Assembly: GCA_902797515.1 (NCBI GenBank)
Contig: CADBSX010000092.1
Coordinates: 1 to 5,175, forward strand
Direction of reading: 5' to 3'
DNA length: 5,175 bases
Origin: an uncultured Eubacteriales bacterium
GTDB taxonomy: Bacteria > Bacillota > Clostridia > Christensenellales > Borkfalkiaceae
The notes under the pieces were generated by a model, which saw only the letters and a program-made list of their open reading frames with translations, was not told where the DNA came from and did not search any database. A program made the position numbers and the translations under genes. Shown here one piece after another: positions 1 through 5,120 of the stretch (the first letter of the stretch is position 1; the number at the start of each line of letters is the position of its first letter).

Positions 1-62
1 CGCATTATTTTGTCCGTTTCGCCGAGTTCTTTTATGACCACGACGGGAATTTTCTTGTCCAT
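1..62 (-). CDS. 5' fragment of a leftward gene, possibly a KDPG/KHG-type aldolase
   Basis: Only the start of this gene is inside the window. It begins with ATG at 62-60 and stays open for 20 codons to the left edge. The visible peptide starts MDKKIPVVVIKELGETDK. The ATG is preceded by AAGGAG at 75-70 with a 7-nt spacer and by a good sigma-A promoter, so the start is secure. The product is not. A short N-terminus leading into a PVVVI strand resembles the first beta strand of class I 2-keto-3-deoxy-6-phosphogluconate / 4-hydroxy-2-oxoglutarate aldolases (Eda family), but similar strands occur in other alpha/beta proteins and no catalytic residue is visible. It is a separate transcription unit from the 73-residue gene upstream, because a terminator lies between them. 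Confidence 0.6.
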   Translation of the reverse strand, partial: MDKKIPVVVIKELGETDKIM

Positions 63-69
63 TTGTCTG

Positions 70-75
70 CTCCTT
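70..75 (-). promoter_or_regulatory. Ribosome binding site of the left-edge gene
   Basis: AAGGAG on the minus strand, 7 nt from the ATG at 62-60. It is a near-perfect anti-16S match at ideal spacing and fixes the start of the truncated gene. Confidence 0.8.
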
Positions 76-92
76 TTCCTTTTATCAGATAT

Positions 93-121
93 ATTTTAGC
101 AGTATCCGATAAAAAAGTCAA
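93..121 (-). promoter_or_regulatory. Sigma-A promoter of the left-edge gene, extended -10
   Basis: On the minus strand the -35 box is TTGACT (121-116), followed by a 17-nt spacer and the -10 box TAAAAT (98-93). Each box matches its consensus at five of six positions. A TG at 101-100 makes an extended -10 (TGN before the hexamer). Transcription would begin near 86, giving a leader of about 25 nt that carries the ribosome binding site. It lies downstream of the terminator at 177-201, so it starts an independent unit. Confidence 0.75.
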
Positions 122-164
122 CTTTTATATTGTGTGATTTTTAACCTGTTGCTATCCCGTCCGC

Positions 165-201
165 AAAAACAAAAAAGGGCTTTCGCCCGATGCGAAAGCC
201 C
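165..201 (-). terminator. Intrinsic terminator after the small membrane protein gene
   Basis: A perfect 10-bp inverted repeat, GGGCTTTCGC at 177-186 with its complement at 192-201, encloses a 5-nt loop. Read on the minus strand, the hairpin is followed at once by TTTTTTGTTTTTG (176-164), a strong U-tract. It begins 15 nt after the TAA stop of the 73-residue gene. The plus-strand side has only a weak T-rich tail, so I call it for leftward transcription only. Confidence 0.9.
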
Positions 202-215
202 AGATTTTGTCTTAA

Positions 216-437
216 TTATACGTTAAGAATACGGCAGATACTCTTATTCAAAATCATGCAAATGAGGTCGAGTATCCAAACGATCCATCCGCCAAGGAAA
301 ATACGGATGATGCCGGCAACGATCTTTCCTTCAGAAATTCTCGTTACGACGCCGCAGATCCACGCGGTGAACGGAATTATAGCAAGGATAAGACTTACGA
401 TCCAACTAAGACCAAAGTAATCGCTCTTGTTCGCCAT
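216..437 (-). CDS. Small two-helix membrane protein, TM2-domain-like
   Basis: This encodes a 73-residue integral membrane protein of unknown function. Two hydrophobic segments, about residues 9-32 and 39-63, are joined by a short polar turn (RISEGK, 33-38), which suggests a helical hairpin in the cytoplasmic membrane with no cleaved signal peptide. The pattern R33-x3-G37-K38-x3-G42-I43 followed by GG at 49-50 and W54-x2-D57-L58-I59 matches the spacing of the second half of TM2 domains (usually RFYLGK...GI...W..IDLI). This resemblance is my inference. The protein is not YqaE/Pmp3-like in sequence. The start is supported by AAGGAGG at 454-448, 10 nt before ATG. The gene has its own promoter and terminator and sits downstream of gph in the same direction, so it may also receive read-through from that operon. 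It contains three cysteines (28, 60, 68), two of them inside the helices. Confidence 0.85.
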   Translation of the reverse strand: MANKSDYFGLSWIVSLILAIIPFTAWICGVVTRISEGKIVAGIIRIFLGGWIVWILDLICMILNKSICRILNV

Positions 438-447
438 TGTTTTCTAT

Positions 448-454
448 CCTCCTT
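448..454 (-). promoter_or_regulatory. Ribosome binding site of the 73-residue membrane protein gene
   Basis: AAGGAGG on the minus strand, 10 nt upstream of the ATG at 437-435. It is a full match to the anti-Shine-Dalgarno sequence, which argues that this short reading frame is a real, well-translated gene. Confidence 0.85.
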
Positions 455-497
455 AAAAATTTAAGCGAACGGCTCGTTTTCCGCCGCTTCCGTTAAA

Positions 498-526
498 AGT
501 ATATCACATTATTTTTAAAAAAACAA
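498..526 (-). promoter_or_regulatory. Promoter of the small membrane protein gene, extended -10
   Basis: On the minus strand a -35 box TTGTTT (526-521), a 17-nt spacer and a -10 box TATACT (503-498) are preceded by TG at 506-505, an extended -10. Transcription would begin near 491 and leave a leader of about 54 nt. The -35 box is only moderate, but the TG and the good -10 compensate. It lies in the 119-nt AT-rich gap after gph. Confidence 0.65.
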
Positions 527-556
527 CTCAATATAATAATGTTTTCGATAAAATTT

Positions 557-1207
557 TCAAAATTTTTTAATTTTTTCGTATAAATCTTCCGGCGTTTCCG
601 CGAACGAAGTCGCGCCCGCGTTTATAAGTTCGTCTCTTCCGCGGAATCCCCATAAAACGGATATTCCGTCGATCCCCGCGTTTATATACGTCCTCGCGTC
701 CGTTTCGCCGTCGCCGACGAAAACCGCTTCTTCTTTTTTTACGCCGAGTTCCTTTAAAATAAGCCTTACGCCCTCGCCGTCGGGCTTCGTCTTTACGCCC
801 TCTCTCTGTCCGAAAACGCAGTCGGGATAAACGTCGGGGAAAAACTTACCTATCACCTCGTCCGTTCCCGCCTGCGGCTTGTTCGACAATACCGCGAGAA
901 GATATCCCTCTTCCCGAAGTCTTTTCATAAGTTCCTTCACGCCTTTATACGCGCGGCTTTTCGGACTTCCGCAGTAATTGTACGAATTGTTGTAAAAATC
1001 GAGTATTTCCCCGAAATTTTCCGCTTTTTCGCCTTTCAGCGCCCTCTCGACGAGTTTTCGCGCGCCGTTCCCGACGAATCTCACCGTTTCGGCGAGCGAG
1101 ATCTCCGGATAGCCGAATTTTACGAGCGTCTTGTTTATATTGTCGCATATGTCTTCGGAAGAGTTCACGAGAGTTCCGTCGAGATCGAAAATAACGAGCC
1201 TTTTCAT
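557..1207 (-). CDS. gph: HAD-family hydrolase, phosphoglycolate phosphatase-like
   Basis: A 216-residue cytoplasmic HAD-superfamily phosphatase, most likely hydrolysing 2-phosphoglycolate (formed, for example, during repair of 3'-phosphoglycolate DNA ends) to glycolate. All four HAD motifs are visible: motif I DLDGT with nucleophile D8 and acid D10; motif II at S108 (LSNK); motif III lysine at K141 (KTKP); motif IV GDGETD at 165-170, with D166 and D170 likely holding Mg2+. A C1-type helical cap spans about residues 15-85 and contains VGNGARKLVERAL (45-57), a stretch typical of Gph proteins; the WGFRGRDEL segment near 186-194 also fits. The length is normal for the family. The start codon lies one base after the argS stop and has no strong ribosome binding site of its own, so translation is probably coupled to argS. 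Other HAD phosphatases (PpaX-like or broad-specificity) cannot be excluded. No clear terminator follows it. Confidence 0.88.
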   Translation of the reverse strand: MKRLVIFDLDGTLVNSSEDICDNINKTLVKFGYPEISLAETVRFVGNGARKLVERALKGEKAENFGEILDFYNNSYNYCGSPKSRAYKGVKELMKRLREEGYLLAVLSNKPQAGTDEVIGKFFPDVYPDCVFGQREGVKTKPDGEGVRLILKELGVKKEEAVFVGDGETDARTYINAGIDGISVLWGFRGRDELINAGATSFAETPEDLYEKIKKF

Positions 1208-1208
1208 T

Positions 1209-2906
1209 TCACATCTTTTCGGGAACTTTTATTCCGAGAAGGGAAAGCGCGTTTCCGAGCGTCCGCAAAGCGCTTTTGCAGACGTCGAGCCTGAAATTCA
1301 TAACGTTTTCCTCTTCGCCGATTATCCTGCATCCCATATAGAATTTATTGAAAAGCGACGAGAGATTTATCGCGTATCTCGTAATATAGAAAGGTTCGAG
1401 TTTTTCAGCCGCCTGCCTCACCGTTTCGGGAAATTCCGCGAGGCAGGATATAAGCGCGTATTCTTCGTCCGTCACCGCCCCTATCTCGTATTTCTTCGGC
1501 TCTCCGCCCTTTCTTAAAACGCTCTTTATCCTCGCCGCGGTGTACTGACAGTACGGTCCCGTCTCGCCGTCGAAATTGAGTATCTTGTCGTAACTGAACG
1601 CTATATCTTTTATCTTGCTGTTCGAAAGCGCGGCGAACACGACCGCGCCGTTTCCGACCATCCTCGCCGTTTCCTCTTTATTTTCGAGGTCGGGATTTTT
1701 GTTCTCTATGATTTCGAGAGCCTTTTCGCGGCATTTCGCGAGGACGTCCTCTAAAAGTACGACTTTCCCCTCTCTCGTGCTCATCGCGACCTGATTTCCG
1801 TTCTCGTCGAGAAGAGACACCATGCCGTAAGCGACGTGGACGAGGTCTTTCGCCCAAGGCTTGCCCATAAGTTCGAGGACTTTGAATATCTGACGGAAGT
1901 GAAGGTTCTGCTGGTACGCGACGACGTATAAGCACTTGTAAAAATCGTAATGCGCCTTGCGGTAGCACGCCGCCGCGAGGTCGCGCGTCGCATAGAGCGA
2001 CGCCCCGTCCGAACGCAGAATAAGACAAGGCGGCATCCCGTATTCTTCGAGATCGACTATCTTCGCGCCGTCGCTCGTCTTTAAAAGTCCCTTTTCTTCG
2101 AGTTCGTCTATAACGGGCTGCATCTTGTCGTTGTAAAAACTCTCGCCCGCGTAGGAATCGAATTTTATTCCGAGTTCGTCGTATATTTTATTCACGTCTT
2201 TTAAGGTGAGTTCTTTGAACCACGAAAAAAGTCCGACGCACTCTTCGTCGCCGTTTTCGATAAGCCTGAAATACTCCCTCGCCTTATCGTCCGCCTCGGG
2301 ATGCGTTTCCGCCTCTTTGTGGTATTTGACGTAGAGCCTCGTCAGTTCCTTTATCCCGCCTTTTTCGACCTCTTCCCTGTTTCCCCACGCCTTGTACGCG
2401 TATATCAGTTTGCCGAACTGCGTTCCGTAGTCGCCGAGGTGATTTATCCCGACGGTATTATATCCGAGATATTTGAAAATCCGGTAAAGCGCGCCGCCTA
2501 TCACCGTGGTCGAAAGATGCCCTATGTGAAACGGTTTCGCTATGTTTATCGAGGAATAGTCGATAACTATCGTCTTTCCCTTTCCCTCGTCGGACGAGCC
2601 GTATCTCTCGCCCTCTTCCGCGATCCTCGAAAGAGTTTCTTTGATAAGCCCGATCTTGTTCACTCTGAAATTGAGATAGCCGTTCACCGCGACGGCGGAA
2701 GTTATCACCTCGTCGGTCTTATATTCCGCTTTAAGCGTTTCCGCGATAAGCGCGGGCGGCTTTCTGAATATCTTCGCGAACCTGAAACACGGCAGAGCGT
2801 AATCGCCCATAGTGAGGTCGGGCGGAACTTCTATCGCGTCCGCGACTTCCTCTTTCGTAAGCCCTTCTATTTTCAGCCTTTCGGCAATGTAAGATTTATA
2901 ATTCAT
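1209..2906 (-). CDS. argS: Arginyl-tRNA synthetase
   Basis: A 565-residue class I aminoacyl-tRNA synthetase that charges tRNA-Arg with arginine in the cytoplasm. An N-terminal additional domain (about 1-110, with MGDYALP at 33-39) precedes the Rossmann catalytic core. The core contains HIGH at 127-130, NHLGDYGTQFGKL at 155-167 and the KMSKS-equivalent AMSTREG at 374-380. This last lacks the canonical lysines, as is common in ArgS. The C-terminal DALR anticodon-binding domain runs from about 450 (GPYCQYTAARI) to the end, closing with LGIKVPEKM. Length and layout are typical. I chose ATG at 2906-2904 because homologues start close to this point; an in-frame TTG at 2948 would add 14 hydrophobic, AT-encoded residues and overlap the promoter. 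No Shine-Dalgarno sequence precedes either start. No T-box leader fits in the short upstream gap. It heads an argS-gph operon and is divergent from ychF. Confidence 0.96.
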   Translation of the reverse strand: MNYKSYIAERLKIEGLTKEEVADAIEVPPDLTMGDYALPCFRFAKIFRKPPALIAETLKAEYKTDEVITSAVAVNGYLNFRVNKIGLIKETLSRIAEEGERYGSSDEGKGKTIVIDYSSINIAKPFHIGHLSTTVIGGALYRIFKYLGYNTVGINHLGDYGTQFGKLIYAYKAWGNREEVEKGGIKELTRLYVKYHKEAETHPEADDKAREYFRLIENGDEECVGLFSWFKELTLKDVNKIYDELGIKFDSYAGESFYNDKMQPVIDELEEKGLLKTSDGAKIVDLEEYGMPPCLILRSDGASLYATRDLAAACYRKAHYDFYKCLYVVAYQQNLHFRQIFKVLELMGKPWAKDLVHVAYGMVSLLDENGNQVAMSTREGKVVLLEDVLAKCREKALEIIENKNPDLENKEETARMVGNGAVVFAALSNSKIKDIAFSYDKILNFDGETGPYCQYTAARIKSVLRKGGEPKKYEIGAVTDEEYALISCLAEFPETVRQAAEKLEPFYITRYAINLSSLFNKFYMGCRIIGEEENVMNFRLDVCKSALRTLGNALSLLGIKVPEKM

Positions 2907-2916
2907 ACTATAATAA

Positions 2917-2945
2917 ATTTTACCATAAATAAAAAAATACCGCAA
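2917..2945 (-). promoter_or_regulatory. Probable argS promoter, placed almost on the start codon
   Basis: On the minus strand TTGCGG (2945-2940, only TTG matching consensus), a 17-nt spacer and TAAAAT (2922-2917) are preceded by TG at 2925-2924 (extended -10). Only 10 nt separate the -10 box from the argS ATG at 2906, so the predicted first transcribed base is about 3-4 nt upstream of the ATG. That agrees with the absence of a ribosome binding site. The weak -35 leaves some doubt, but I found no better promoter in the 112-nt gap. Confidence 0.5.
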
Positions 2946-2953
2946 CAAAAGAT

Positions 2954-2982
2954 TTGGATAAAATCAAATATTATTGTATAAT
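2954..2982 (+). promoter_or_regulatory. Sigma-A promoter of ychF
   Basis: A -35 box TTGGAT (2954-2959), a 17-nt spacer and a perfect -10 box TATAAT (2977-2982). Transcription would begin near 2989, giving a leader of about 30 nt. It is arranged back to back with the argS promoter; the two -35 boxes are 8 bp apart. Confidence 0.8.
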
Positions 2983-3003
2983 AAATAGGAAAAAAACGCA
3001 TTT

Positions 3004-3007
3004 GGAG
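3004..3007 (+). promoter_or_regulatory. Ribosome binding site of ychF, long spacing
   Basis: GGAG in the context TTTGGAGAAA lies 11 nt before the ATG at 3019. The match is moderate and the spacing long, but the protein alignment (MKLGVVGLPNVGKS start) leaves no doubt about the start codon. Confidence 0.6.
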
Positions 3008-3018
3008 AAAATTTCCGT

Positions 3019-4116
3019 ATGAAATTAGGTGTCGTCGGACTTCCGAACGTCGGAAAGTCCACTTTATTCAACGCGATAACTCACGCGGGAGCGCAGGCGG
3101 CGAACTTCCCGTTCTGTACGATCGAGCCGAACGTAGGCGTGGTCGCCGTTCCCGACGAAAGGCTTTATAAACTCGCCGCGCTCTACGACTGCAAGAAGAT
3201 AACTCCCGCGACGATAGAATTCGTCGATATAGCGGGGCTCGTAAAGGGCGCGTCAAAGGGCGAGGGGCTCGGCAACAAATTCCTCTCGCATATACGCGAA
3301 GTGGACGCGATAGTGCACGTCGTCAGGTGTTTCGAGGACGAAAACGTGACGCACGTCGAAAACACCGTCGATCCCGTCAGGGATATAGGCATAATCAATC
3401 TCGAACTTATCCTCGCGGATATGGAAACGGTGCAGAAACGCTACGACAAAGCCTACGGCATGATAAAGTCGGGGGATAAGAAATACAAAGTCGAATCCGA
3501 CCTTTTAAAGCGTATTTTAGACCGCCTCGCCGAAGAAAAGCCCGTAAGAGGTATGGAATTTTCGGAAGAAGAACAGTCTTACGTCGATAACCTGTTCCTT
3601 TTGACGACAAAACCGGTGATATACGCCGCGAACGTGTCCGAAGAGGATATGGGAAAGACGGCGGAAGAAATTCCGCTCGCGAAAAAAGTAAAGGAACTCG
3701 CGGAAAAGGAAAACAGCGAAACGCTCGTTATCTGCGCGAGGACGGAAGAGGAAATTTCCGAACTCCCGCCCGAGGACGCGAAGATATTCCTCGAAGACGC
3801 GGGGCTTACCGAAAGCGGGCTCGACCGCCTCGTAAAAGCCTCGTATAAACTTCTCGGACTTATAAGTTTCCTCACCGCGGGCGAACCCGAAACTCGCGCG
3901 TGGACTATCAAGGACGGCACGAAAGCGCCGCAGGCGGCGGGAAAAATTCACTCCGATTTCGAGAAGGGATTTATCCGCGCCGAGTGCATCGACTGGAAAC
4001 TGCTTTTAGAGTGCGGGAACTACACGAAGGCGAAAGAACTCGGAAAAGTGCGTTCGGAAGGAAAGGATTACGTGATGAAAGACGGCGACGTGGTTTTATT
4101 CCGTTTCAACGTCTGA
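3019..4116 (+). CDS. ychF: Redox-regulated/ribosome-associated ATPase YchF (Obg-like)
   Basis: A 365-residue P-loop NTPase of the TRAFAC Obg-HflX group (OLA1/YchF), close to the family's usual 363 or so residues. YchF binds ribosomes and prefers ATP to GTP; in other bacteria it is linked to stress responses and translation. Visible motifs are: G1 GLPNVGKST at 7-15; switch I region NFPFCTIEPNVG at 29-40; G3 DIAGL at 70-74, where leucine takes the place of the Ras glutamine (the hydrophobic-substitution hallmark); and the altered G4 NVSE at 205-208, the NxxE form tied to ATP use. A helical arm lies between about 125 and 200. A C-terminal TGS domain follows from about 280 (FLTAGEPETRAWTI) to the canonical end MKDGDVVLFRFNV. 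It is apparently monocistronic, with its own promoter and a terminator 18 nt after the TGA stop. It is divergent from argS and convergent with hprK. Confidence 0.97.
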   Translation: MKLGVVGLPNVGKSTLFNAITHAGAQAANFPFCTIEPNVGVVAVPDERLYKLAALYDCKKITPATIEFVDIAGLVKGASKGEGLGNKFLSHIREVDAIVHVVRCFEDENVTHVENTVDPVRDIGIINLELILADMETVQKRYDKAYGMIKSGDKKYKVESDLLKRILDRLAEEKPVRGMEFSEEEQSYVDNLFLLTTKPVIYAANVSEEDMGKTAEEIPLAKKVKELAEKENSETLVICARTEEEISELPPEDAKIFLEDAGLTESGLDRLVKASYKLLGLISFLTAGEPETRAWTIKDGTKAPQAAGKIHSDFEKGFIRAECIDWKLLLECGNYTKAKELGKVRSEGKDYVMKDGDVVLFRFNV

Positions 4117-4134
4117 TATTAACCGTAAAAAGAC

Positions 4135-4180
4135 GAGCCCCGCGGGCGGCGTGCCGCCCGCGGGGCTCTTTTCATTTGTT
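4135..4180. terminator. Bidirectional intrinsic terminator between ychF and hprK
   Basis: A perfect 16-bp GC-rich inverted repeat (4135-4150 with 4153-4168) has only a 2-nt centre (GT), so the RNA would close with about 15 bp and a 4-nt loop. On the plus strand it is followed by TTTTCATTTGTTTTTATT (from 4169), ending ychF transcripts. On the minus strand the hairpin is followed, after GTC, by TTTTT (the complement of 4127-4131), ending hprK transcripts. The ychF stop is 18 nt to its left and the hprK stop 13 nt to its right, so one hairpin serves both. Confidence 0.92.
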
Positions 4181-4181
4181 T

Positions 4182-5120
4182 TTATTCTTCCGCCACACCG
4201 AATACGTCCTGCATAAGCGCTTTCGCGGGATCGTATCCCGCCTGTTTGAGCCTGTAAAGCCTCGCCGCGGTTTCGAGTACCACGGGGATATTACGACCGG
4301 GAGTTACGGGGATCTTCACGTTTAAGATCTTCTGTCCGAGTATTTCGGTATAGTTCTCTTCCGTGCCTATCCTGTCGTAAGTCTGCCCCTCTATCCAAGG
4401 CGAGAGTTCGGCGACTATCTCTACCGTCTTAGACGGTCTTATTGCCCCCGGACCGAACATCCTCTGCACGTTTATTATTCCTATCCCCCTTATTTCCATA
4501 TAATACCTTATCTTTTCGGGGGATTTGCCTATAAGTTGATCGTTGATGTATTTGATTATGACGGAATCGTCGGCTATCAGTCGGTGTCCGCGGCTTATAA
4601 GTTCGAGCGCGATCTCGCTCTTTCCTATGCCCGACTTGCCCATTATAAGTATTCCGACGCCGTAAACTTCCATAAGTTCGCCGTGGACGACTTCCGTCGG
4701 GGCGAGCAGTTCGCTCTGATAGATCGTGAGGTCGTTCACGAGTACGGTGGTCACCTTATCCGACGTAAAGACGGGGCACGAATATTTTTCCGCGAGCGAA
4801 AGCATTTCGGGCAACACCTGCCTGCCCCGCGCGACTATCATGCAAGGTATGCCTTTTTTGAAGATAGGCTCCAACGCCTCGGTCCTCTTTTCGGACTGCA
4901 TACCGAGAAGAAAGTCGTATTCGGCGTTTCCTATCACCTGCACTCTCGACTTGTCGAAGTGCGTCATATATCCCGCGAGTTGCAGTCCCTGACGGGAAAC
5001 GCTGATATTATTGAGCGCGATCTCGCCTCTCCCGTCGAAAACCGTTTCGAGTTCGAGTTCGCGCGAAAAAGCCGCGACGGAAACCGTTCTCGTTTCATAG
5101 TTAACTTTCTCTTTTTTCAT
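4182..5120 (-). CDS. hprK: HPr kinase/phosphorylase
   Basis: A 312-residue bifunctional enzyme that phosphorylates Ser46 of the PTS protein HPr and removes that phosphate, setting carbon catabolite control in Bacillota. Numbering from the chosen ATG: the N-terminal domain spans about 1-130, the catalytic histidine of the HGE motif is H146, the Walker A loop GKSGIGKS is at 161-168, the paired aspartates are D184-D185 (ADDSV), the family signature EIRGIGIINV is at 209-218, and the conserved VTPGRN loop is at 272-277. All residues expected for both activities appear intact and the length is typical. I chose ATG at 5120-5118 because AAAGGAG (5137-5131) lies 10 nt upstream; the in-frame TTG at 5126 would be only 4 nt from it. 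The start overlaps the end of the preceding gene by 20 nt, implying co-transcription. Transcription ends at the shared hairpin at 4135-4168. Confidence 0.96.
   Translation of the reverse strand: MKKEKVNYETRTVSVAAFSRELELETVFDGRGEIALNNISVSRQGLQLAGYMTHFDKSRVQVIGNAEYDFLLGMQSEKRTEALEPIFKKGIPCMIVARGRQVLPEMLSLAEKYSCPVFTSDKVTTVLVNDLTIYQSELLAPTEVVHGELMEVYGVGILIMGKSGIGKSEIALELISRGHRLIADDSVIIKYINDQLIGKSPEKIRYYMEIRGIGIINVQRMFGPGAIRPSKTVEIVAELSPWIEGQTYDRIGTEENYTEILGQKILNVKIPVTPGRNIPVVLETAARLYRLKQAGYDPAKALMQDVFGVAEE

Noticed and set aside
190..420. 76-codon plus-strand frame opposite the small membrane protein gene
   Set aside because: It starts inside the terminator hairpin, has no ribosome binding site, and the opposite strand has full expression signals and a coherent two-helix protein.
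530..570. A/T inverted repeats (AAAATTTT runs) after gph as an intrinsic terminator
   Set aside because: The possible stem is entirely A-T, part of it lies in the gph coding end, and there is no GC-rich stem before a U-tract.
1131..1517. 128-codon plus-strand frame over the gph-argS junction
   Set aside because: It is antisense to two well-supported genes and has no promoter or ribosome binding site.
2907..2948. TTG at 2948 as the argS start, adding 14 residues
   Set aside because: It has no ribosome binding site, encodes an AT-rich stretch atypical of ArgS N-termini, and overlaps the likely -35/-10 region.
2953..2961. DnaA-box-like 9-mer on the minus strand (TTATCCAAA, one mismatch to TTATCCACA)
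   Set aside because: It is a single copy overlapping the ychF -35 box in an AT-rich gap, with no cluster, no dnaA/dnaN neighbours and no unwinding element; chance is the simpler explanation.
2301..2981. 226-codon open frame on the plus strand, antisense to argS
   Set aside because: It lies almost entirely opposite a certain gene, has no ribosome binding site, and its peptide is rich in Arg/Phe/Val as expected for the complement of CG-rich codons. The NCG/CGN codon bias here removes stops from antisense frames.
2907..3018. T-box riboswitch upstream of argS
   Set aside because: The divergent gap is only 112 nt and holds neither a T-box sequence nor a specifier hairpin or antiterminator, and the promoter sits next to the ATG.
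3517..3951. Long minus-strand open frames opposite ychF (also 3579-3920 and others)
   Set aside because: They are antisense shadows of ychF with low-complexity Arg/Ser/Phe-rich products and no start signals.
3900..4325. 141-codon plus-strand frame crossing the ychF end, the terminator and the hprK end
   Set aside because: It runs through a strong terminator hairpin and two confirmed genes in other frames; the product is Arg-rich and unlike a protein family.
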